The position numbers and the translations under genes are program-made. A stretch of 64,000 bases of DNA from CAYYFX01 sp964571855 (GTDB lineage Bacteria > ARS69), in the NCBI GenBank assembly GCA_964571855.1, contig CAZNDO010000014.1, positions 43,522 through 107,521 of the forward strand, given 5' to 3'. Under the pieces are notes generated by a model, which saw nothing but the letters and a program-made list of their open reading frames with translations, made no database searches and was not told the origin of the DNA. Shown piece after piece: positions 58,205 to 64,000 of the stretch (position 1 is its first letter; the number at the start of each line of letters is the position of its first letter).

Positions 58205-58349
58205 GTGGTGCGGAGATTGTGGGTGCCTTGGACCAACTCCTTCCGCGGCAGTGGCTTCCCTGGCTTGTCTTAAGGAAACCCCAGGAGACGATTGCCAAAC
58301 CCAGACCGAACGGTCACTTGCACGCGATCATCCACAATCTCCGAACCAC
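58205..58349. mobile_element. MITE-like element related to the IS at 2457-3669
   Basis: A 145-bp non-coding segment with 18-bp inverted ends, gtggtgcggagattgtgg (58205-58222) and the reverse complement of gtggttcggagattgtgg (58332-58349), differing at one base. The right end is identical to the inner 18 bases of the left repeat of the IS 55 kb away. The interior carries no transposase and no similarity I can see to the IS interior. It is probably mobilised by that transposase. Confidence 0.75.
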
Positions 58350-58352
58350 TCG

Positions 58353-58568
58353 CTACAGGATGAACGCCAGGGGGATGAGCACACAGTAGCCCACGACGAG
58401 CAGGACCGGGGCCGCCGTGATGTCCCCCTGGGACAGGAGGACATACCCCAGCACCACCGCCCCCAGTCCCGCGCCCATGAGGATGCGGTTGCGCTTCTCC
58501 CAGCGGATGCGGATCGTTCCCGATGCCGCCGCCGCCTTCGCCTTCTTCGCGGGCTCCTTCGTGCTCAC
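58353..58568 (-). CDS. 71-aa two-helix membrane protein (DUF3098-like)
   Basis: GTG start at 58568, overlapping the larE stop (GTGA). A Lys-rich N-terminus (STKEPAKKAKAAAA) precedes RIRWEKRNRILMGAGLGAVV and two hydrophobic helices (LGYVLLSQG, then VLLVVGYCVLIPLAFIL). The WEKRNRILMGAG...VLGYVLLSQGD pattern resembles DUF3098-type small membrane proteins. Function unknown. The inverted repeat of the MITE begins three bases past the stop. Confidence 0.75.
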   Translation of the reverse strand: MSTKEPAKKAKAAAASGTIRIRWEKRNRILMGAGLGAVVLGYVLLSQGDITAAPVLLVVGYCVLIPLAFIL

Positions 58569-59443
58569 GGTTCGTTCTCCCGGGGTTTCCCGTTCGTCTT
58601 TGCCGGCGCCGCCGCGCCGCCGGACGCCGGCAGCGTGACCGCGCGCAGCGGCAGGACCTCGTTCAGGCTGCCGGTGCGATAGCCTTCCAGGTCCACCGCC
58701 ACCCAGCGGTATCCCGCCTCCTTCAGCCCGCGCGCCAGCTTCGCGCGCATGTCGGCGCCCAGCGCCCGCTCCAGCTCCGCGGGGTCCACTTCCAGGCGAG
58801 CCATCTCGCCGTGGTGACGCACGCGGAACTGCCGGAAACCGAGCGCGCGCACCGCCTCCTCGGCGGCCGCCACGCGCGCCAGGGCCTCGGTGGTCACCGG
58901 CGTCCCGTACGGCAGCCGCGACGACAGGCACGCCAGCGCCGGCTTCTCCGCGGTGGACAGCCCCAGCACGCGCGACGCCTCGCGCACCTCGGCCTTCGTC
59001 ATCTCCGCTTCCACGAGCGGGCTGCGGATGCCGCGCTCGCGCCGCGCCTTCATGCCGGGGCGGTGGTCGCCCAGGTCGTCACGGTTGGTCCCGTCCAGGA
59101 TCCACGCGAAGCCCTCGTCCGCGCGCAGGACCTCCAGGCGATCGAACAGCTCCGACTTGCAGTGGTAGCAGCGGTCCGGGCCGTTCGCCACGTAGCCGGG
59201 CCGGTCCAGCTCCTGGGTGTCCAGGAACCGGTGCGCCGACCCGAAGGACGCGGCGAGCTCCCGCGCCTCCGCCAGCTCCCGCTCGGGCACGGCCGGGGAC
59301 CGGCCGGTCACGGCCAGCACCCGCGCCCCCAGCTCGTCCGCGGCCACGCGGAGCACCAGGGTGGAGTCCACCCCGCCGGAGTGGGCCACGATCGCGCTGC
59401 CGGCTTCGCGGACGATCCGGCGCAGTCGGTCCAGCTTCTCCAA
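58565..59443 (-). CDS. larE: ATP-dependent sacrificial sulfur transferase LarE
   Basis: 292 aa from TTG 59443 with ggaaagga at a good distance. PP-loop HSGGVDST (Ser22-Thr28), then FLDTQELDRPGYVANGPDRC, YHCKSELF, LDGTNRDDLGDHRPG, and ALACLSSRLPYGTPVT, whose Cys is the sulfur donor in the classical LarE. LarE sulfurates the nickel-pincer cofactor precursor for lactate racemase-type enzymes. LarB and LarC are not in the window. A good promoter lies upstream. The downstream 71-aa membrane protein is coupled. Confidence 0.9.
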   Translation of the reverse strand: MEKLDRLRRIVREAGSAIVAHSGGVDSTLVLRVAADELGARVLAVTGRSPAVPERELAEARELAASFGSAHRFLDTQELDRPGYVANGPDRCYHCKSELFDRLEVLRADEGFAWILDGTNRDDLGDHRPGMKARRERGIRSPLVEAEMTKAEVREASRVLGLSTAEKPALACLSSRLPYGTPVTTEALARVAAAEEAVRALGFRQFRVRHHGEMARLEVDPAELERALGADMRAKLARGLKEAGYRWVAVDLEGYRTGSLNEVLPLRAVTLPASGGAAAPAKTNGKPRENEP

Positions 59444-59476
59444 TGGGCGGTCCTTTCCGGAGCGTGCGGAGCCTTG

Positions 59477-59505
59477 ACGATAGGAGCGGCCCCGGGCGGG
59501 GTCAA
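59477..59505 (-). promoter_or_regulatory. Promoter of larE
   Basis: TTGACC (59505-59500), 17-bp spacer, TATCGT (59482-59477) on the minus strand, about 35 bases before the TTG start. Confidence 0.6.
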
Positions 59506-59550
59506 CCGGCCGGGGCGGCCGCGATCGGCCGGTGGGCCGGACCGGCCGGA

Positions 59551-60648
59551 TCAGCCGGCGGGTGCCGCCCCCTCGTCGGCCTGCGCCGCGCCCGCCGGCG
59601 TCGCCCCCGCCGCCCCCGCCCCCGCTTGCGCCGCGTCCGCCTGCGCGCGCGCCGCCGCGGCCGCCGCCCGGGCGGCCCGCACGGCACGGTCGTGCTCCGC
59701 CTTCGTCCGCGAGAACACGTGCCCGCCGCTTCCGGACGCGACGAAGTAGAAGTCGTCGCACGGGGTCAGCGGCGCGAGCACGGCGGCCAGCGCCTCCGCC
59801 CCCGGCGAGCCGATCGGACCCGGCGGCAGCCCCGCGTGCAGGTACGTGTTGTACGGCGTGTCCATGCCGAGGTGCTTGTAGTACACGCGCTCGCCCCAGT
59901 ACCCGAGGCCGTAGCGCACCGTGGGATCCGCCTGCAGCTTCCACCCGGTGTTCAGGCGGTTCCAGTACACCGCGGCCACGCGCGGCTTCTCCGCGCTCAA
60001 GGGCGTCTCCGCCTCCACGATGGACGCGAGCGTCACGAGGTCGTGCCGGTCGTACCCTTCGGGCCGCTGCCCGGGAAGCTCGCGCCACACGTCCTCGAAG
60101 CGCGTGAGCATCTGATCCACCACCGCCTCCGCGCCCACGCCGTCCGGGAACTTGTACGTGTCCGGGAACAGGTAGCCTTCCAGCGTCCCGCCGCGCGCGC
60201 CCATGCGCGCCGCGCGCGCGGAGTCCTTCACCACCGCGAGGAACTCCGCCGCGGGCACGGCGAGCGCGCGCTCCACCACCCCGGCGATCTGCTCCGCGCG
60301 CATCCCCTCCGGGACCGTGACCCGGCGCTGCACCACGCGCCCGGACGCGAGCTCGTCCAGGATGGAGAGCGGCGGCTTGCCGCGCCGCAGAAGGTACGTT
60401 CCCGCGTGGATGCCCCGGTCCGCGCCGGTCACGCGCGCGAGCGCGCGCAGGCGCCAGGCGGACACCACGAGTCCCTCCGCCTCCAGCCGCCGCGCGATCT
60501 CGTGGAAGGACTCGCCGGACTTCACGGCGAACTCCACGTCGCCCGATCCCACGGGCGCCTCCGTGGCGAGCTCGCGCACGCGCCACGCGCCGAGCACGAG
60601 CACGAACGCGGCCGCGACGGCGACACCGAACGCCGCCCGCCCCCTCAC
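59551..60648 (-). CDS. mltG: Endolytic peptidoglycan transglycosylase MltG (YceG)
   Basis: 365 aa from GTG 60648, overlapping the ruvX stop (GTGA). One N-terminal membrane helix precedes a LysM-like segment (VKSGESFHEIARRLEAEGLV). The YceG domain follows with LASIVEAETPL (catalytic Glu), RVAAVYWNRLNTGWKLQADP, VRYGLGY, and the late HAGLPPGPIGSPGAEALAA and FYFVASGSGGHVFSRT blocks. MltG ends nascent glycan strands at the inner membrane. An Ala-rich tail of about 45 residues is unusual. It is the classic neighbour of ruvX. Confidence 0.9.
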   Translation of the reverse strand: MRGRAAFGVAVAAAFVLVLGAWRVRELATEAPVGSGDVEFAVKSGESFHEIARRLEAEGLVVSAWRLRALARVTGADRGIHAGTYLLRRGKPPLSILDELASGRVVQRRVTVPEGMRAEQIAGVVERALAVPAAEFLAVVKDSARAARMGARGGTLEGYLFPDTYKFPDGVGAEAVVDQMLTRFEDVWRELPGQRPEGYDRHDLVTLASIVEAETPLSAEKPRVAAVYWNRLNTGWKLQADPTVRYGLGYWGERVYYKHLGMDTPYNTYLHAGLPPGPIGSPGAEALAAVLAPLTPCDDFYFVASGSGGHVFSRTKAEHDRAVRAARAAAAAARAQADAAQAGAGAAGATPAGAAQADEGAAPAG

Positions 60649-61088
60649 GCCTCCCCCTCGCCCCGCGCCGCGCGCGCCGCCCGCCGGTCCAGCCACGCCT
60701 GCAGGATCAGCACCGCCGCCGAGCGGTCCACTTCCCCGCGCGCGCCCTTCCTCCCGCCGCTCGCGCGCAACCCGCGCTCCGCTTGCACGCTCGTGAGCCG
60801 CTCGTCCTGCAGCTCCACCGGAAGCCCCGTGCGCTCCGCCACCTCGGCCGCGAACTGCCGCGAGATCTCCGCCCGCGTCCCTACCGTGCCGTCCATCCGG
60901 AGCGGATCCCCCACGATCACGCGCACCGCCTCGCTCTCCTCCACGACCTGCAGCAGCGCGCGCCACGGCCACGAGTCCCCGGACCGCTCCAGCGTGGGCC
61001 GCCCCAGTGCGATCGTGCCGAACGGATCCGACACCGCCACCCCGATGCGCTTGTCGCCGGGATCGAACGCCACGACCCGCCCGGTCAT
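60645..61088 (-). CDS. ruvX: Holliday-junction resolvase-like RuvX (YqgF)
   Basis: 147 aa from ATG 61088, overlapping the upstream stop (ATGA). An RNase H-fold protein with VVAFDPGDKRIGVAVSDPFG, IVGDPLRMDG and LQDERLTSVQAERGLR, as in YqgF/RuvX. It is implicated in pre-16S rRNA maturation and Holliday-junction processing. Coupled to mltG on one side and to the SpoIIE phosphatase on the other. Confidence 0.9.
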   Translation of the reverse strand: MTGRVVAFDPGDKRIGVAVSDPFGTIALGRPTLERSGDSWPWRALLQVVEESEAVRVIVGDPLRMDGTVGTRAEISRQFAAEVAERTGLPVELQDERLTSVQAERGLRASGGRKGARGEVDRSAAVLILQAWLDRRAARAARGEGEA

Positions 61089-63355
61089 GCCGCCACCGTC
61101 ACGCCGTTCGCGCGCTTGAGCAGCACGAGCGTCAGGTCGTCGTCCGGGACGCGCCCCTGCTGGAACAGCCGCACCTCCTCCAGGATCCGGTCGTGCAGCT
61201 CCGTGACGCCGCGGTCGCGGTGCCGCACGAGCGTCTCCAGGAGCCGCTCCTCGGAGAACATGTCGCCCTCCCCGTTCCAGGCCTCGGTGACCCCGTCCGT
61301 GTACAGCGCCAGGAGATCCCCCGGCTCCATGCGCACGGAGCCGCTCTCGTACGTGGCCTCCGGGAACACGCCGAGCAGCAGCCCGCCGGTCTCCAGGCAC
61401 TCCACGCGCCCGTCCTTGCGCACGAGGATGGGCGCGTTGTGTCCCGCGTTCACGAACGACAACGTCCCTTCGCGCGGCTCCAGCTCCCCCAGGAAGAAGC
61501 TGATGAAGCTCTCGTGGTTCGTGTTCCGGCAGATCTGCCGGTTCACGTCCTCCACCACGCGATCCAGGGGGTGCCCGCCCAGCGTGCGGATGCGCAGCGC
61601 CGCCTGCAGGTTGGACATGAGCAGCGCCGCGGGCACGCCCTTCCCCGAGACGTCGCCGATGGCGAATCCCACATGATCCGCGCCGAGCGGCAGGAAGTCG
61701 TGGTAGTCGCCGCCCACCTGGCGGCTCGGCGTGTTGCTGGCGCACACCTGCCAGCCGGGGAGCGCCGGCGGCCGCTCCGGCAGGAGCTGCTGCTGGATGC
61801 GCCGCGCGGTGGCCACCTCCTCCTCGAAGAGCCGCGTGGCCATCTGCTCCTCGTGCAGCGCGCCGTTCAGGAGGCTGATCCCCACCTGCCGCGCGATCAG
61901 CTGGACCAGCGCGCTCTCCTCGAACGTGATGCGCGTCTCCGTGACCTTCCGTCCGAGCAGCAGCACGCCGACGAGATCGCTGGTGGCCCCGTCGCGCGAC
62001 AGCGCCCGCAGCGGCACCGCCAACTCCGCGCCGACCGCGGCCACCTCGGTGGCGAGCAGCGCGCGGTCGGCGTCGTCGGCGGGCGCCTCCAGGAACTCCG
62101 CCGCCGGCACCGGGTCCGCCCGGTCGGCCAGCGCCGCGAACAGGACGCGCCCCGCGCGCCAGTCCGCCAGGCGCTCCGGGACGTCGCGCGACACGCACAG
62201 CCCGAAGCGCGCCCCGGCCCGGTCCTTCGTGACCACGCCCACCGAGCGCAGCAGCATCTCGCGCCGGATCGTGTCGGCCACCGCGGTGGCCACCTCGTCC
62301 GGATCGAGCACGTGCGCCACCTGATCCGTGAGCCGGCCGAGCGCGGTCCGCAGGTCCTGCCGGTCGCGCGAGTACCCGCGGTCCACCAGCCGCTCCACGC
62401 CCGCCAGGATGGGCTGCAGGAGGAAGATGCTGAGCACCACGAACGTGGTCTCGAAGAAGGGGATCTGCTGCCCCACCACGGCGCCCGTGACGCGGTCGAT
62501 CTGCTTCCCCAGGAAGAGGTAGAACGCCACGATCGCGCCGGAGAGCAGCCCGTACACCAGCCCGCGCCGCACGATGAACCGCACGTCCAGGAAGCCGAGG
62601 CGCACGATGGCCAGCACGATGGACGCCGCGCCCACGAGCAGGGAGATGGTGACCAGCGGGAGGCTGACCGCCCGCGAGATCGGCACGCCGAACACGCGCG
62701 GCAGCAGCTCGCCGCCCGTGTACAGCCCCAGCCCGAAGCTGAGCCCGGTCTGGATCGTGCGGAGCTGCGCGCGCAGCTTCGGCTGCAGGGTCTTCCGCGC
62801 GCTGCGGAACAGGAGGAAGACGCTCAGCGCCACCATCGCCAGGTTCACGAACGAGAACAGCCGGATGTGGAACTTCAGCGCGAGGTTCGCGCCGATGCGC
62901 AGGAAGTCCAGCCCGCGCTCGATCAGGGCGGACGCGGGGGCGGTCCCGGCGTCGATCCGGCCGAGCAGCGCGTCGGTCTGCCCGGACACCAGCACCAGCG
63001 CCACGTGCACCGTGTGCGGCAGGAAGAGCAGCGGGACGAGCCGCGGGTACCGGCGCAGCCACGGGTGCACCGTGGGGAACACGAGCGCGAAGAGCAGCGT
63101 GGCCGGGAAGAAGAACTCCCACAGGAAGGCGAAGCGGGAGAACACGTCCTGGAAGGCCGTGGCGCCGGCGGCCGTGTCCGCGCCGAGGTTCGCGTAGGCG
63201 CCGAGGATCGGGCCGAGCCCCGCGAACACCAGCATGGCCGCGGTGGTGCGGTTCACGAGCTGGCGCGGATCCTCGCGCAGGACCACGAGCCCCAGGAACA
63301 GCATCAGTGCGCCGCAGGTGAGGTAGGCGGTCGCGGCGACGAGCTCGAAGGTCAT
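61085..63355 (-). CDS. Membrane PP2C-type phosphatase (SpoIIE/RsbU family) with 7TM and GAF domains
   Basis: 756 aa. Seven to nine helices fill the first 330 residues (7TMR-like sensor), a GAF-like domain spans about 350-510, and the C-terminal SpoIIE/PP2C domain has GGDYHDFLPLG, IGDVSGKGVPAALLM, FVNAGHNAPILV and LALYTDGVTEAWN with the metal-binding aspartates. It should dephosphorylate an anti-sigma antagonist in a partner-switching cascade; the anti-sigma kinase is the next gene upstream. The GAF domain suggests a bound small molecule or light/redox input. Confidence 0.85.
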   Translation of the reverse strand: MTFELVAATAYLTCGALMLFLGLVVLREDPRQLVNRTTAAMLVFAGLGPILGAYANLGADTAAGATAFQDVFSRFAFLWEFFFPATLLFALVFPTVHPWLRRYPRLVPLLFLPHTVHVALVLVSGQTDALLGRIDAGTAPASALIERGLDFLRIGANLALKFHIRLFSFVNLAMVALSVFLLFRSARKTLQPKLRAQLRTIQTGLSFGLGLYTGGELLPRVFGVPISRAVSLPLVTISLLVGAASIVLAIVRLGFLDVRFIVRRGLVYGLLSGAIVAFYLFLGKQIDRVTGAVVGQQIPFFETTFVVLSIFLLQPILAGVERLVDRGYSRDRQDLRTALGRLTDQVAHVLDPDEVATAVADTIRREMLLRSVGVVTKDRAGARFGLCVSRDVPERLADWRAGRVLFAALADRADPVPAAEFLEAPADDADRALLATEVAAVGAELAVPLRALSRDGATSDLVGVLLLGRKVTETRITFEESALVQLIARQVGISLLNGALHEEQMATRLFEEEVATARRIQQQLLPERPPALPGWQVCASNTPSRQVGGDYHDFLPLGADHVGFAIGDVSGKGVPAALLMSNLQAALRIRTLGGHPLDRVVEDVNRQICRNTNHESFISFFLGELEPREGTLSFVNAGHNAPILVRKDGRVECLETGGLLLGVFPEATYESGSVRMEPGDLLALYTDGVTEAWNGEGDMFSEERLLETLVRHRDRGVTELHDRILEEVRLFQQGRVPDDDLTLVLLKRANGVTVAA

Positions 63356-63395
63356 TGCCCCTCACCGGGACGCGGGAAGCGTCCCCCCCATCGTT

Positions 63396-63839
63396 CTAGC
63401 GGCGCGCCGGACGGGAGTTCGCGGGCAAGTACTTGACCAGGCAGCACTCGGTTCCCTTGTCGAACCGCCAGGAGACCTCGTCCATGAAGGACCGGAGGAT
63501 GTGCACGCCGCGGCCGTGCTCCGCGAACAGGTTCTCCCCGTCCAGCGGATCGGGCACCTCGTCCGGATCGAAGCCCCGGCCCTGGTCCCGGATGCGGATC
63601 TCCAGCCGCCCGCCGCCGGTCCGGAACAGCACCTCCGTGGGCTTCGCGGAGTCCTCGGCGTTGCCGTGCTGGATGGCGTTCGTCCCGGCCTCCACCACCG
63701 AGATCGTGATCGCGTTCCGCGTCTCCTCGTCGAACTCGAGTTGCTGGGCCACCTCTTCCGCGACGGCGTTGATGACCGCCAGCGACTCGATCCGGCTCGG
63801 CACGACGAGGCGCACCTCGTCCAGGCGGTTCGACGGCAT
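63396..63839 (-). CDS. RsbW-like serine-protein kinase / anti-sigma factor
   Basis: 147 aa. HATPase_c_2 domain: N box RNAITISVVEAGTNAIQHGN, G1 box IRDQGRGFDPDEV, and G2 box EHGRGVHILRSFMDEV. It phosphorylates the STAS antagonist and binds a sigma factor in the absence of the signal. Forty bases separate it from the phosphatase gene. No STAS antagonist lies in the window. A TAGAAT-like box lies upstream (63895-63890) without a clear -35. Confidence 0.85.
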   Translation of the reverse strand: MPSNRLDEVRLVVPSRIESLAVINAVAEEVAQQLEFDEETRNAITISVVEAGTNAIQHGNAEDSAKPTEVLFRTGGGRLEIRIRDQGRGFDPDEVPDPLDGENLFAEHGRGVHILRSFMDEVSWRFDKGTECCLVKYLPANSRPARR

Positions 63840-64000
63840 CGGTCGGTTTCCTCCCGATAGACGGACGGACGCGATCGAATGTTCGGGCCATTCTAGCCCA
63901 TCCGGGCGGGATGGGGCTCCGGAAGCCGCCGAGCGGCGCAGGAGCCGGACCAGTGCGCCGGCGGAGCGGATGGACTTCGCCGTGCCGCCAGTTCCGGACC

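Overview
The window is uniformly GC-rich and gene-dense, and many neighbouring genes overlap by an ATGA, GTGA or TTGA stop/start. Outer-membrane TonB receptors, lipoproteins and twin-arginine signals indicate a Gram-negative-type envelope. Four large secreted proteins end in the same PNPF...GVYF-type C-terminal domain (FlgD-like or type IX-like sorting domain). There is also a gingipain-type C25 peptidase, a dockerin-like protein and a large multihaem cytochrome cluster. I infer an uncultured member of the FCB group (Eisenbacteria- or Krumholzibacteria-like). The sequence alone does not prove this.

Layout. 1-5.3 kb: the end of a TonB-dependent receptor, a lipoprotein, an IS element with a single transposase and 21-bp inverted ends, a two-domain VOC protein and an ApaH-like phosphatase. 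5.3-13.7 kb: two SGNH hydrolases with a 46-aa membrane protein between them, an aldehyde dehydrogenase, a TMTC-like membrane/TPR protein and a YfhO-family protein, probably for cell-surface glycan work. 13.8-21.8 kb: a respiratory cluster with an 11-haem cytochrome c/b561 fusion, a 6-haem NapC-like protein, a 13-haem cytochrome, a HybA-HybB (Fe-S/NrfD) fusion and a 4-haem c554-like protein, 34 haem motifs in all. 21.9-25.8 kb: tRNA-Asp and a peptidoglycan-recycling operon (murQ, a 40-aa membrane ORF, anmK, a SpoIID-like gene). 25.8-38.5 kb: secreted and outer-membrane proteins (C25 peptidase, two 197-aa exported proteins, two Asp-box propeller proteins, a TonB receptor, an esterase). 38.5-48.1 kb: a five-gene minus-strand run (NHLP-like small protein, outer-membrane protein, DJ-1/PfpI, MBL hydrolase, DUF4136), then a sigma-54 activator, a LuxR-type regulator, a collagen-like lipoprotein and a secreted propeller protein.

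48,148-55,875 is a 7.7-kb genomic island inserted in tRNA-Val(TAC). It is bounded by a 44-bp direct repeat of the 3' half of the tRNA and carries an IS3-family element plus one five-gene operon. Three of those genes form an ABC-three-component (ABC-3C) conflict system: a DUF4297/Cap4-type nuclease with a C-terminal domain, a middle component, and a Rad50-like DUF3732 ATPase with a zinc-hook-like CxxC pair. Two genes upstream in the same operon (203 and 368 aa) have no function I recognise. They are the best candidates here for an undescribed component. No integrase remains, but a tandem 12-bp repeat next to the att site looks like integrase arm sites.

56-64 kb: a secreted protein with the shared C-terminal domain, then a 145-bp MITE-like element whose inverted ends match the IS at 2.5 kb. 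After that come a two-helix membrane protein, larE, mltG, ruvX, a SpoIIE-type phosphatase and an RsbW-like kinase.
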